This document shows, one piece after another, positions 17,074-26,659 of a stretch of DNA of 64,000 bases; the stretch's first letter is position 1, and every line of letters starts with the position of its first letter. The DNA is from Chromatiaceae bacterium (GTDB taxonomy: Bacteria > Pseudomonadota > Gammaproteobacteria > Chromatiales > Chromatiaceae): positions 124,001 to 188,000 of the forward strand of contig JACKML010000004.1 in NCBI GenBank assembly GCA_024235415.1, read 5' to 3'. The position numbers and the translations under genes are program-made. The notes under the pieces are model-generated. The model worked only from the letters and a program-made list of their open reading frames with translations. It was not told the origin of the DNA and ran no database searches.

Positions 17074-18168
17074 ATGCAAAAAACAGACGACCTCCGAATC
17101 CACACGATCAAGGAAGTGGAACCACCAGCGCTGGTGCACGAACACCACCCGCTGACTCCCGAAGCGGTTAACACCGTGTCGCAGACCCGCGACGCGATCC
17201 ACAGCATCCTCAACCGTGAAGATGACCGCCTGCTGGTGGTGATCGGCCCCTGCTCCGTGCACGACCCCAAGGCGGCGATCGAATACGCCAGCCGCCTGCT
17301 CCCGGTGCGCGAACGCCTGAAAGACGATCTGTTGATCGTGATGCGGGTGTATTTCGAGAAGCCGCGCACCACCGTCGGCTGGAAAGGCCTGATCAACGAT
17401 CCGGACCTCGACGAGAGCTTCCGTATCAACAAGGGACTCAACCTGGCGCGCGAACTGCTGCTGCAGATCAACAATATGGGGTTGCCTGCCGGCACCGAGT
17501 TCCTCGACCTGATCAGCCCGCAGTACGTCGCCGACCTGATCAGCTGGGGCGCGATCGGGGCACGCACCACCGAAAGCCAGGGTCACCGCGAACTGGCCTC
17601 GGGCCTGTCCTGTCCGGTCGGCTTCAAGAATGGCACCGACGGCACCATGCGCATCGCCGTCGACGCGATGCGAGCCGCCGAGCGCCCGCACGTGTTCCTG
17701 TCGCTGACCAAGGCCGGTCGTTCGGCGATCTTCAACACCAGCGGCAACCTGGACACGCACGTGATCCTGCGCGGCGGCCGTCGCCCCAACTACGACACCG
17801 AATCCGTACACGAGGCAGAAGAAGTAATGGTTCGCGCCGGATTGCGGCCAAACCTGATGATCGACTTCAGTCACGCCAACAGCCGCAAACAGCACGAAAA
17901 GCAGGTCGAGGTCGGCGGTGACGTCGCCGGGCAGATCCGCCGCGGCAACCGCAATATCATCGGCGTGATGATCGAAAGCCACCTGGTCGGCGGCCGCCAG
18001 GACCTGAACGACAACGGCAACCTGACCTACGGCCAGAGCATCACCGATGCCTGCCTGGCCTGGGAGGACAGCGTCCCACTGCTGGAGACCCTGGCCGCCG
18101 CGGTACGAAAGCGCCGCGAGGTGCCCGAAGAGGAAGCCACCGGCGTCTCTGCCGCTACCGAGGACTGA
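17074..18168 (+). CDS. 3-deoxy-7-phosphoheptulonate (DAHP) synthase, class I AroG/AroF/AroH type
   Basis: A 364-residue enzyme that condenses phosphoenolpyruvate and erythrose-4-phosphate as the first step of the shikimate pathway. Visible class I blocks include VIGPCSVHDP, MRVYFEKPRTTVGWKG, GARTTESQ, KNGTDGT, ILRGG and DFSHANS. The N-terminal extension that carries feedback inhibition sites is present. Which aromatic amino acid inhibits it cannot be decided here. It appears monocistronic and ends at a perfect GC-rich hairpin. Confidence 0.95.
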   Translation: MQKTDDLRIHTIKEVEPPALVHEHHPLTPEAVNTVSQTRDAIHSILNREDDRLLVVIGPCSVHDPKAAIEYASRLLPVRERLKDDLLIVMRVYFEKPRTTVGWKGLINDPDLDESFRINKGLNLARELLLQINNMGLPAGTEFLDLISPQYVADLISWGAIGARTTESQGHRELASGLSCPVGFKNGTDGTMRIAVDAMRAAERPHVFLSLTKAGRSAIFNTSGNLDTHVILRGGRRPNYDTESVHEAEEVMVRAGLRPNLMIDFSHANSRKQHEKQVEVGGDVAGQIRRGNRNIIGVMIESHLVGGRQDLNDNGNLTYGQSITDACLAWEDSVPLLETLAAAVRKRREVPEEEATGVSAATED

Positions 18169-18175
18169 CCACCGC

Positions 18176-18195
18176 GGCGCGCCCTGTGGCGCGCC
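18176..18195. terminator. GC-rich hairpin between convergent genes
   Basis: GGCGCGCC, loop CTGT, GGCGCGCC forms a perfect eight-pair stem between the stop of DAHP synthase (18168) and the convergent Sel1 gene (18206). There is no U tract on either strand, so its role as a terminator is only likely. Confidence 0.5.
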
Positions 18196-18205
18196 GTGCG
18201 GCCGT

Positions 18206-18646
18206 TCAGAATTCGTCGAACCCGGCCTTGCGCAACCATGCCCTGGCCTTCTCCTCGTCACGCTCCACCACTGTTCCGTCGCGGTACATCATGCCGATGG
18301 TCGTCATCGCGCCCTGCAGGCCCTGCTCGGCGGCCCTGGTGAACCACTCGAGCGCCTGCTGCCCGTTCTGTTCCACGCATTCGCCCTGCATGTACATGAA
18401 CCCCAGTCCATGCTGCGCGAGACCCAGGCCGGCCTCGGCCGCAGCCTGCATGTAACGCAGCGCGAGGGCCTGATTCTCGACCATGCCGAGCCCGTTTTGC
18501 GCCATGATCGCCATGCGGTACTGCGCCTCCGGATCGCCCTGCTCTGCCAAAGGCGCCAGAAAGCGCGTGGCGGTGCTGAAATGCTTCGACTCGAACGCGG
18601 CAATACCGCTGCTCAAGTCCATATCGAGTCCGTCTTCCCGGCTCAT
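18206..18646 (-). CDS. Sel1-repeat (SLR/TPR-like) protein
   Basis: A 146-residue protein built of Sel1-like repeats (AEQGDPEAQYRMAIMAQNGL, AAEAGLGLAQHGLGFMYMQG, AAEQGLQGAMTTIGMMYRDG), probably four helical pairs forming a protein-binding surface. There is no signal peptide in the chosen form. The frame is open upstream, but residues before the ATG at 18646 do not look like protein; an ATG at 18622 is also possible. Partner unknown. A second Sel1 protein is encoded at 22984-23610. Confidence 0.8.
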   Translation of the reverse strand: MSREDGLDMDLSSGIAAFESKHFSTATRFLAPLAEQGDPEAQYRMAIMAQNGLGMVENQALALRYMQAAAEAGLGLAQHGLGFMYMQGECVEQNGQQALEWFTRAAEQGLQGAMTTIGMMYRDGTVVERDEEKARAWLRKAGFDEF

Positions 18647-18833
18647 CTTCTCGCTCGCTCCTGTGTTGTGGCGCCGGCGGCGCACGATTTCCCGGATTGG
18701 CTCAGCCTTATACCATCGCCCCATGCGTCGCCAACGCCGCAGATCGGCGGGAAATTCCGTTGCAACTGCGCGACGAAAGCCGACGCGAAGCACGTTAAAC
18801 TGCCAACAACAGCAACCGCACGGCGCCCGACAC

Positions 18834-20057
18834 ATGCAGACAGCACTGGCCGACTTCATCAAGGACACCGCAGCCGGCCAAGAGGCCGACCGGATACTGC
18901 GCGCCTGTGTGCACTGCGGCTTCTGCACCGCCACGTGTCCGACCTACCAGCTGCTTGGCGACGAACTCGACGGCCCGCGTGGCCGAATCTATCAGATCAA
19001 GCAGGTCCTGGAGGGCGAGCCCGCCAGCCCCACGGTGCGCGAACACCTCGATCGCTGCCTGAGCTGCCGGTCTTGCGAGACCACCTGCCCGTCAGGCGTC
19101 GACTATCACCGCCTGCTGGATATCGGACGCGAGCAGGTTGAACGGCAGGTACCGCGCTCGCTTGCACAACGCGCACTGCGCAGGCTCCTGATCGAGGTCC
19201 TTGCATATCCGGCCCGGTTCACACCGCTATTGCGCATCGGACAGGGACTGCGCCCGCTGCTGCCTCCGGCGTTGCGCAAGCAGATTCCGATCGGCAGGAA
19301 AGTCCGTCGGCGCGCCGCCAACAACACCGCCCAGCGCCGCGTGCTGCTCCTGGAGGGCTGCGTGCAGCCCGGCCTTGCGCCGGAGATCAACGCCGCACTG
19401 GAGACCATCCTGGAGCGACTGGGGATCTCAGTGGCTCACACGCCGGGCGCCGGCTGCTGCGGCGCCCTGCCACAACACCTGAGTGACGGCGAGCGCGCAC
19501 GCCACATGGCCCGGCGCAACATCGATGCCTGGTTTCCGCAAATCGAGGACGGGGCCGAAGCCCTGATCGTCACCGCCAGCGGCTGTGGTGCACATGTACA
19601 GGACTACGCTCATCTACTGGCGGACGACAGCGCCTACGCAGGCAAGGCGAAAAAGCTGGTCTCGCTACTGCGTGACCCGCTGCAGATCGTGCTTCAGGAA
19701 CCGACAGAAAGGCTGCGGGTCAGGCCGCGCGCGGCACGTGTCGCCGTCCACACCCCGTGTACGCTGCAACATGCCCTGAAGCTCAATGGCGCCACCGAGA
19801 GACTGCTGCAGACACTCGGCTATCAGCTGAGCGCCGTCAGCGAAGGCCACCTGTGTTGCGGGTCTGCCGGTACCTATTCGATCCTGCAGCCGACGATTTC
19901 GAAACAACTGCGCCAACGCAAGCTGCACGCACTCAAGGCAGATCACCCGGACCTTATCGTCAGTGCCAACATCGGATGCCTGATGCATCTTGGCGAGGCA
20001 GACGGGATCCCGGTGAAGCACTGGCTCAACGTCGTGGCGGAAGACCTGCAGGACTAA
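18834..20057 (+). CDS. glcF: Glycolate oxidase iron-sulfur subunit
   Basis: A 407-residue protein with two 4Fe-4S ferredoxin motifs (CVHCGFCTATCP and CLSCRSCETTCP) at the N-terminus and two CCG-type cysteine-rich domains (GAGCCG and LCCGSAG), the layout of GlcF. With GlcD and GlcE it oxidises glycolate to glyoxylate, here likely for removing the oxygenation product of RuBisCO. The ATG at 18834 gives the usual N-terminus (TALADFIKDT). No glcD or glcE is in the window, so the subunit genes are split in this genome or the protein works in a related complex. Confidence 0.88.
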   Translation: MQTALADFIKDTAAGQEADRILRACVHCGFCTATCPTYQLLGDELDGPRGRIYQIKQVLEGEPASPTVREHLDRCLSCRSCETTCPSGVDYHRLLDIGREQVERQVPRSLAQRALRRLLIEVLAYPARFTPLLRIGQGLRPLLPPALRKQIPIGRKVRRRAANNTAQRRVLLLEGCVQPGLAPEINAALETILERLGISVAHTPGAGCCGALPQHLSDGERARHMARRNIDAWFPQIEDGAEALIVTASGCGAHVQDYAHLLADDSAYAGKAKKLVSLLRDPLQIVLQEPTERLRVRPRAARVAVHTPCTLQHALKLNGATERLLQTLGYQLSAVSEGHLCCGSAGTYSILQPTISKQLRQRKLHALKADHPDLIVSANIGCLMHLGEADGIPVKHWLNVVAEDLQD

Positions 20058-20071
20058 GCCCCATTCCGGCT

Positions 20072-20887
20072 TCAGTCGCCCACGGCCGCCGCGATCCAGG
20101 CGCGCCATTGGCTCAACAGGCCGTCGTGTGTCGCCGCCACGCCTATCCGGGGCGAAAGCGACAGCGTCGTCACCCAATCGCCTCGGTAGTCGTCCAGAAG
20201 GCCGCCGACAGCGCCGCTCTCGCTGAGCACCAACTGCCCTGCCGCGTAATCCCACAGCCGTTGCCCGCCATGCAGATACACCTGGCAGCGACCGCGCGCC
20301 ACCCAGCACCAGTCCAGTGCGACTGATCCGAAACTGCGTTGCGAGCGATAAGGTGACTGCCGGGCCACAGCGGTGATCAGCGAATCAGGGAGACGTTTGA
20401 GATCGAGCATGGCCATGGCCTCGCTGAGATGCTCCGGCCGGGCGGCAGCGCGCAGCGGTTGCCCGTCGAGCCACGCACCCCGGCCCCGCAAGGCACTGAA
20501 GCATTCGTCACGCACGGGATCGTAGACGATACCCGCCGTCACGGCGCCATCGGCGATAAGGGCCAGTGAGACAGCAAAGAACGGGATCCCCGCGGCAAAA
20601 TTGGCCGTACCATCCAACGGGTCGAGACACCACAGGCCCGCGCCCCGCGAAGACAGCAGGAGCTCCTGCTCGGTCGTGCCCATCTCTTCGCCCAGCAACG
20701 CGATGCCTGGCCATTGCCTGCCGAGCTCATCCTGCAGGCGCTGTTGCATCGCCGTATCCGCTGCCGTGATCAGTGAACCGTCCGCCTTGATATCGGCGCT
20801 GACCGTTTCAAAGCGCGACATCAGTTCCTGCCTGGCAGTCGACCGCACCAGCTGCGCAATCCGACCCATGTCATCGAGGTCAATCAT
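20072..20887 (-). CDS. Inositol monophosphatase family protein
   Basis: A 271-residue member of the lithium-sensitive phosphatase family. The metal-binding motifs are LLGEEMG, CLDPLDGTANFAAG and the C-terminal LWDYAAGQLVLSESG. The family includes SuhB, CysQ (PAP phosphatase) and histidinol-phosphatase HisN; sequence alone does not choose among them. It converges with glcF, 14 bases apart. Confidence 0.85.
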   Translation of the reverse strand: MIDLDDMGRIAQLVRSTARQELMSRFETVSADIKADGSLITAADTAMQQRLQDELGRQWPGIALLGEEMGTTEQELLLSSRGAGLWCLDPLDGTANFAAGIPFFAVSLALIADGAVTAGIVYDPVRDECFSALRGRGAWLDGQPLRAAARPEHLSEAMAMLDLKRLPDSLITAVARQSPYRSQRSFGSVALDWCWVARGRCQVYLHGGQRLWDYAAGQLVLSESGAVGGLLDDYRGDWVTTLSLSPRIGVAATHDGLLSQWRAWIAAAVGD

Positions 20888-21021
20888 GATGCTTAAAGCC
20901 TATCGAACCTTGGCCGCTACAGGTTACCAATGGTGCGTCGGCGCGCAACGGGAAACTCCCTATTGCTATGCCACCTGGCTGCGCCTAGGCTGAACACGAT
21001 GTATTTCAAAGGGAAGACGCA

Positions 21022-22995
21022 ATGGTGCTGAAGCGCCGTCTCTATGCCTTGTCGTTATTGTGTTGCGTGGTCGCCGGCGGCAGTCTCGCCACCCCTCTCG
21101 AAGATCAGCGAAGAACGTTTCTCGCCGCTGAAAAGGCGCTCGATCGCGGTGCGATGGGCGACTTCAACAAGCTGAGCCGTGGAATCCGTGATTATCCGCT
21201 ATACCCCTATCTGGAGTACGACGCACTGCTGAAACGCCTCGGCAGCGCCAGCAACGCTGAGGTCGAGCAGTTCATCAAAAACCATGAGTCGATGCCGCTG
21301 TCGACCTGGCTGCGTGCAAACTGGCTCGACCATCTGGCTGCGCGGCAACGCTGGACCGACTACCTGGCGTTCTACCAGCCGTCTCGCAACACCACGCGAC
21401 GCTGCCAGCAGTTGCAGGCATTGATTGCCACCGGCAAGGCACAACAGGCCTACGCCGAGGTCCCCGACATCTGGCTGCATGGCAAATCGCAGCCCAGTGC
21501 CTGTGACCCGGTCTTTGACGCCTGGACCAAGGCCGGCCATCGCACCACGGACATGACCTGGCAGCGCATCGAAAAGGCGATGGAGTCCGGTGAATGGCGT
21601 CTTGCGGAGTACCTGGGTCGTAGCCTGTCCAATTCCGACCAGGTCTGGTTGAAGCGCTGGGTGAGTCTCTATCGCACGCCGGCACATGCCCGCGAACACG
21701 AAAGGTTCAGTGAAGCACACCCCTATCGTGAGGCCATGCTGTCGCATGCCGTGCGCCAGCTCGCACGCTGGGACGGCCTTGAAGGCCTGGCACTGTGGCG
21801 CGACGTCAAAGGCAGATATCCCTTCAGTGCCGATCAGGTCCAACGTACCGAACACTACATCGTGCGCAACCTGGTGCGCACGCCCGGCGATACTGCCTAC
21901 GATTTCATCCGCAGCGTCGAGGTGGGCGAGAAGGACATTCTGGTTCACGAGGCACGCATCCGTGCGGCCATGTTGCGGGAAGATTGGCCGCAGGTCGTGA
22001 GCTGGATCGCCGCATTGCCACAGGATGAGCGTCAGGACGAAAGCTGGACCTACTGGCTGGCGCGCGCCCTGCAGGGAACCGGCGATACCCAGGCGGCAGA
22101 TGCGCTGTATCGGAAGACAGCGCGCGAACGCACCTATTACGGTTTTCTCGCCGCCGACCGCATCGGCAGCGAATACCACCTGGAACATGTCGAGACACCG
22201 GTGTCCGCTGCACTGATCAACGAAATCGCCGGCCTGGACGCGGTCAAGCGGGTCAAGGAACTGTTCGCCCTCGACCGCTGGGGTCAGGCGCACTCGGAAT
22301 GGCGGGCCGCCACGGCAGGCATGGACAACACCCGACTCCAGGCTGCGGCCAAACTCGCCGAGCAGGAAGGCTGGCACGATCGCGCGATCTTCACGCTGGC
22401 GCAGACCGGCTACTGGGATGACCTCGTACTTCGCTTTCCACTGCAGCACGCAACCCTGGTCGAGGAGAACGCCAAACGCCATGGCATCGATATCGCGTGG
22501 GTGTTTGCGGTGATGCGCCAGGAAAGTGCCTTCATGAGCAATGCGCGCTCGCATGCCGGCGCTATGGGTCTGATGCAGCTGATGCCGGCGACTGCACGCA
22601 GCGTCGCCAAGACAATGCTGAACCGCAAACCGCCGCGGCGCAGCGAGTTGCTCGAACCCGACATCAATATCGCGCTCGGCAGTGCCTACCTTAAGCAGAT
22701 GAAGGGCGAACTGGGCGACAGCGCGGTGCTTGCCACTGCGGCGTACAACGCCGGTCCACACCGGGTTACGCGCTGGTTGCCGGAGCGGACAATGCCGGCC
22801 GACATCTGGATCGAGCTTGTGCCGTTCGACGAAACCCGGGGCTACCTGCGGCGCGTACTCGCCTATACGGTGATCTATGAAAAACGCATGGGCAAGACAC
22901 CGACGCGGCTGAACGAACGCCTGCACCCGGTGCCACCGAGCATCAGCCTGCTGAGCGGCGCACAGCGTGATGCACCGGTGATCTCAGCCCGCTGA
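21022..22995 (+). CDS. slt: Soluble lytic murein transglycosylase, Slt70 type
   Basis: A 657-residue periplasmic enzyme with a signal peptide (ALSLLCCVVAGGSLA), a long helical superhelix, and a C-terminal lysozyme-like SLT domain. The catalytic glutamate is in MRQESAF near residue 502, followed by GLMQLMPATA and AYNAGPHRV. It cleaves peptidoglycan to 1,6-anhydro muropeptides during wall turnover. Length and architecture match E. coli Slt70. It converges with the Sel1 gene, overlapping by 12 bases. Confidence 0.93.
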   Translation: MVLKRRLYALSLLCCVVAGGSLATPLEDQRRTFLAAEKALDRGAMGDFNKLSRGIRDYPLYPYLEYDALLKRLGSASNAEVEQFIKNHESMPLSTWLRANWLDHLAARQRWTDYLAFYQPSRNTTRRCQQLQALIATGKAQQAYAEVPDIWLHGKSQPSACDPVFDAWTKAGHRTTDMTWQRIEKAMESGEWRLAEYLGRSLSNSDQVWLKRWVSLYRTPAHAREHERFSEAHPYREAMLSHAVRQLARWDGLEGLALWRDVKGRYPFSADQVQRTEHYIVRNLVRTPGDTAYDFIRSVEVGEKDILVHEARIRAAMLREDWPQVVSWIAALPQDERQDESWTYWLARALQGTGDTQAADALYRKTARERTYYGFLAADRIGSEYHLEHVETPVSAALINEIAGLDAVKRVKELFALDRWGQAHSEWRAATAGMDNTRLQAAAKLAEQEGWHDRAIFTLAQTGYWDDLVLRFPLQHATLVEENAKRHGIDIAWVFAVMRQESAFMSNARSHAGAMGLMQLMPATARSVAKTMLNRKPPRRSELLEPDINIALGSAYLKQMKGELGDSAVLATAAYNAGPHRVTRWLPERTMPADIWIELVPFDETRGYLRRVLAYTVIYEKRMGKTPTRLNERLHPVPPSISLLSGAQRDAPVISAR

Positions 22996-23610
22996 TCCCT
23001 GCCCGCGCGTCATGCGTTCGCGGACCGCCTGGACCTCGGCCGGGTCCATGCGCTTTATCAGGTGCTTTACATAGTCTTCAGCACGTTTGCTGCCATTGAC
23101 GTGTGCCAGCGACAGCCACTGCAATGCCGCCGCGTCGTCACGTGCAACACCCTTGCCTTCCATCAACATCTTGCCCAACGCAAACTGCGCCGTCGGCATC
23201 CCCTGGTCGGCGGCCTTCAGGTACCACTGGACAGCCGCAGGGATATCCCTGCTCGCACCATACTGGGCAAACCGGTGCATTGTGCCGACGACATACTGCG
23301 CCTTGGCCGAACCGCGCTTGGCCGCCTCGAGGTAGAGTTCGCGCGCACGCGTCTCGTCGACCTCGATACCGGTCCCGTTGGCATACATCCACGCCAGCGT
23401 GATCAGTGCGTTTTCATGGCCCTGCGCGGCCGCCCTTTCGAACCATTCACGCGCCTGCAAATAGTCCAGCCCGACACCGTCGCCGTTGCCGTACATCACT
23501 CCGAGACGAAACTGCGCCTCAGGATTGCCGGCCTTGGCCGCCTTGCGCACCGCCGCCTCAGCACGCAGCTGATCGGGATTGAATGTCACCGTCGATTTCT
23601 GATCAGACAT
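22984..23610 (-). CDS. Sel1-repeat protein
   Basis: A 208-residue cytoplasmic protein made of about five Sel1-like repeats (AGNPEAQFRLGVMYGNGDG, AAQGHENALITLAWMYANGT, AADQGMPTAQFALGKMLMEG). These form a helical scaffold for protein-protein contacts. The ATG at 23610 has GAGG nine bases upstream; two in-frame GTG codons precede it. It is the last of three minus-strand genes after rsd and the cyclase-like protein. Confidence 0.82.
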   Translation of the reverse strand: MSDQKSTVTFNPDQLRAEAAVRKAAKAGNPEAQFRLGVMYGNGDGVGLDYLQAREWFERAAAQGHENALITLAWMYANGTGIEVDETRARELYLEAAKRGSAKAQYVVGTMHRFAQYGASRDIPAAVQWYLKAADQGMPTAQFALGKMLMEGKGVARDDAAALQWLSLAHVNGSKRAEDYVKHLIKRMDPAEVQAVRERMTRGQGSAG

Positions 23611-23646
23611 CACCACAGACCTCGGACTGCATGTTAAACCGCGGGC

Positions 23647-26007
23647 CTAACGCAATTGCCGCACGCCAGGCGCGGTTTCGTGCCGACCCGGCTCGACTTC
23701 GGCCAATCGCTCGCCCACCCGCCTGACCAGGCGCGGATCACTGACAACCTCGTAGTAACGGTGGCCATCGTCGTCCCTGTCCAGCAACTGCCGCCCCATC
23801 CACAATTTGACGGCGTGTTCGCGGACCAGCAACCAATGGCTGTCACCGTTGACGTCGGCACAGGTCCCGGCGAACAGCACAGCAGGTGAGGTGCCCTGTT
23901 TGTCCCGCACCTTGAGCCTGTGCAGGGATATCTCGACGTGCAGCTGCGAAAATGCCGGCGCATCGAGCTCGATCCCGTTCACGTTGTAACGGACCGGCGG
24001 TGCAACATCACCCGCTTCACCCTGCTGTCCCTGTACCGGCGTGGCCACACATAGCCCCCGTCTGCCGGGCAGGGTGCAGGACTCGCGCAGCGTCGCATCG
24101 CAGGATGACAACTCACGCGCACGCGCGATCGCGGGCGAGACCGTCACCTTGCGGAACTGATCGTAGAGATACGTCGGCGCGTCAGCAGCGTAGGTGATGC
24201 CGACACCCAGTTCGATCAACGGCAATCCAAGGTGCTCGTTCTCGGCGTTCATCGCGTCGGCCTGGCCAAGAATCGCGGCAGCCAGACAACAGGCGCGGGC
24301 AACCGCCAGTCGTTCCGCTCCCTGGCCGCCATGTTCGAGGAGAAGCAACACCAGGCCATCGCCCTCCACCGTCACTTTATGAGCGTCGAACTGTTCGATC
24401 AGTGCACTGCAGGGATCATAGAAATAGCGACTGAAATGGGCCGCCGCACTGAGATTACGCTGCCGCATCTGTGCCGCGAGTTGCGTCATGCCACGCAGCC
24501 CCACCTTGACGATCACGTGGCCAACGACGTCGCCCCGTGCATCCAGCGCCACGTCTTCGCGACAGAACAACTGCAGCACGTTGTTGGCCCGCGACAACGC
24601 CGCCTCGCGCTCGTCGGTCAACAGCCGCAGGCTGTCCATGCCCACGTACGCGCGCCACGCCAGTTTCAGATCGCGACGCAGACGCAGGAAATCACCGGCA
24701 AAACGCGCCATTACCTGGCGTTTTCCGGCAGCAGGGTTCTGCCGATACTCCTTGCGCAACCCGTCGATACGCCTTACCAACGCATTGGTATCCTTGACAC
24801 CGTCGGTGATGGCGAGGCGGCGTACGAACTCGCGGCGCCTGATGGTGCCGCTGAGATAGCCAAAGAGCAGCGTTTCGGCATCGACCAGACCCAGCGCCGG
24901 ATAGACGACCGACAGTTCATGCGAGGCCAGCACCGCGGGCATCAGTCCCGCCCTCTCCAGTTTCGACGCGAGCTGCGCATTGAGGTGGCGCTGCAGACTG
25001 GTGATTCTCGGGTCATACCAGTTGCCAGGGCGTGGCCACTCGGACTCCGCCCCACCGAGCAGGGCAACCGCATTTTCCGGCAGGTCAAGCCAGGTCGCTG
25101 CACAGTCATTGAGTTCCTGTTCGGCGCAGAGGCTGCGCACACGCCGCTCGGTGTCGAGGAAACCAGGCGCCAGCCCCTGGTCCTGACGCGGGATCGGTAA
25201 CACTGCGCTGGCGGGTGGCGGCTGGTGATGCAGATCCACCACCGTCGGCAACCAGTCCGCCAGTACCTGCAAGACACAACGGTTGGCCTCGCTCAGTGTG
25301 CCGAAGTCATGCAGCAGGAACGGGTAGACGCGGAAAAAGTCGCGCGGTGTGCCGACACCGTCCAATTGCAGGATCGGATCCGCAAGCATGAATTCAGGGA
25401 CCGGCCAGGAGCGCCCCAGAATCGCTTTGCGCAGGTTCTTCAATCCACCGTGCTCGAGTCGCATCAACTCGCGTATCGATTCACGGGCAACCCGGAAACG
25501 CACATACGAGGCCTGACGACCGAGGATCACTGCCTGCTGGTGAAGTTGCAGGCTCTGTCCGGTCAACTGCCGCATCGGCAGATTGCGTGCATCCTCCAAT
25601 TCCAGACGCAGGCTGGCGATCTGCGCATCGATAGTGTTGAACAGCAATTTGAGCAGGGCCAGTTGAAACAGCTGTACGCGTTCCAGCTGGCTTGAACTGC
25701 GCGCCTCTTTGACCACGGCACGATGATGTTCCTGCACCACCTGACCGAACCCCTGGGCTATGGTGGCGCTGAATGAGGGTCCGGACTCCTTCCACAGACG
25801 CTGCGCGCATTCACGCACCAGTGCATGGACATAGGCCGTCACGGCCTTGCCCAGCGCAGGACCCAGGGCAACATCGATATGGGAGTTGTCAGTACCGCGC
25901 GGAAAACGATCGAGGCGCAAGCGGGTGAACTTCGGTCGGCGGAACCCTTCACGGACCGCTTCGGGCGCGGGCCAGCGGGACCTCAACCGGGGGAACAGGC
26001 GGGGCAT
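23647..26007 (-). CDS. Large protein with a degenerate class III cyclase-like domain
   Basis: A 786-residue soluble protein. Most of it is helical and unrecognised. About residues 490-680 resemble a class III nucleotidyl cyclase homology domain: VGLRGMTQLAAQM (usual D-x-R-G-x-T), YFYDPCSALIEQF, VTVEGDGLVLLLLE (usual K-x-x-G-D), IELGVGITY, then VTVSPAIARARELSS (usual VNxAARL). The first metal Asp is a Gly and the substrate residues are missing, so catalysis is unlikely. A role as a signalling scaffold is possible. It follows rsd by 66 bases on the same strand. Confidence 0.6.
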   Translation of the reverse strand: MPRLFPRLRSRWPAPEAVREGFRRPKFTRLRLDRFPRGTDNSHIDVALGPALGKAVTAYVHALVRECAQRLWKESGPSFSATIAQGFGQVVQEHHRAVVKEARSSSQLERVQLFQLALLKLLFNTIDAQIASLRLELEDARNLPMRQLTGQSLQLHQQAVILGRQASYVRFRVARESIRELMRLEHGGLKNLRKAILGRSWPVPEFMLADPILQLDGVGTPRDFFRVYPFLLHDFGTLSEANRCVLQVLADWLPTVVDLHHQPPPASAVLPIPRQDQGLAPGFLDTERRVRSLCAEQELNDCAATWLDLPENAVALLGGAESEWPRPGNWYDPRITSLQRHLNAQLASKLERAGLMPAVLASHELSVVYPALGLVDAETLLFGYLSGTIRRREFVRRLAITDGVKDTNALVRRIDGLRKEYRQNPAAGKRQVMARFAGDFLRLRRDLKLAWRAYVGMDSLRLLTDEREAALSRANNVLQLFCREDVALDARGDVVGHVIVKVGLRGMTQLAAQMRQRNLSAAAHFSRYFYDPCSALIEQFDAHKVTVEGDGLVLLLLEHGGQGAERLAVARACCLAAAILGQADAMNAENEHLGLPLIELGVGITYAADAPTYLYDQFRKVTVSPAIARARELSSCDATLRESCTLPGRRGLCVATPVQGQQGEAGDVAPPVRYNVNGIELDAPAFSQLHVEISLHRLKVRDKQGTSPAVLFAGTCADVNGDSHWLLVREHAVKLWMGRQLLDRDDDGHRYYEVVSDPRLVRRVGERLAEVEPGRHETAPGVRQLR

Positions 26008-26073
26008 GGCGGGTCTGGGGCGGCATCAGGCCTGTGGCTGCCGAGTCGGCTACCACACAACCCTGATGATCGG

Positions 26074-26523
26074 CTACCGCGCAGTGAGGGCGTCGATAAT
26101 GCGGTCTTCCATCTCGATGCGCACCGCCAACTCTTCGCCGAGCTTGCCCAGATCGCGATCCAGCTGGTGCAGATCCAGCTGGTGATCCGAAGAATCGTAC
26201 TTGTCGTTGAATTCCACCGCGACCTCCGAGGCCTCGGCGATCCGCGGGTAGACCTCGCGTGCAACCTCGACGACCTGGCCACGACGTTCGCGTCCGGCCA
26301 CGATGCGTTCATAGATCTCGAAATGGCCGAAGGCAGAATAGTCGACCAGCACCTGACAGAACTCCTGCAGCACGTTTGGATTCGGCGCCAACTCCTTGAA
26401 GGGTTCGAGGCCGGCGACGCGGCAGAACATCATCAGCACTTCCTGGCGTTCATCCAGGAGCTTGCGCACCATTTCCTGTGTGCCTTCTCTGCGGTCTGTT
26501 TTTCGCGGTTCAATCATGGTCAT
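26074..26523 (-). CDS. rsd: Rsd/AlgQ family anti-sigma-70 factor
   Basis: A 149-residue helical protein matching the Rsd/AlgQ pattern: VRKLLDERQEVLMMFCRVAG, FCQVLVDYSAFGHFEIYERI, and the C-terminal LGEELAVRIEMEDRIIDAL. Rsd binds domain 4 of the housekeeping sigma factor and shifts RNA polymerase towards alternative sigmas; AlgQ also influences alginate and siderophore genes in pseudomonads. Two ATGs are close together at the start (26523 and 26517). The likely target, rpoD, is 11 kb away in this window. Confidence 0.88.
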   Translation of the reverse strand: MTMIEPRKTDRREGTQEMVRKLLDERQEVLMMFCRVAGLEPFKELAPNPNVLQEFCQVLVDYSAFGHFEIYERIVAGRERRGQVVEVAREVYPRIAEASEVAVEFNDKYDSSDHQLDLHQLDRDLGKLGEELAVRIEMEDRIIDALTAR

Positions 26524-26659
26524 TTTTATGTTTCCAGCGCATCCTTCGGCCGCCTTAGTTTACTCCGAATCGGTTCCGCGTAAACTGGGCCGCAAACACC
26601 CTGTAATGACGGCACCTTGCGAACCCGGCGGGCGCTGCCGGGATTGACATCTGCGCCCC

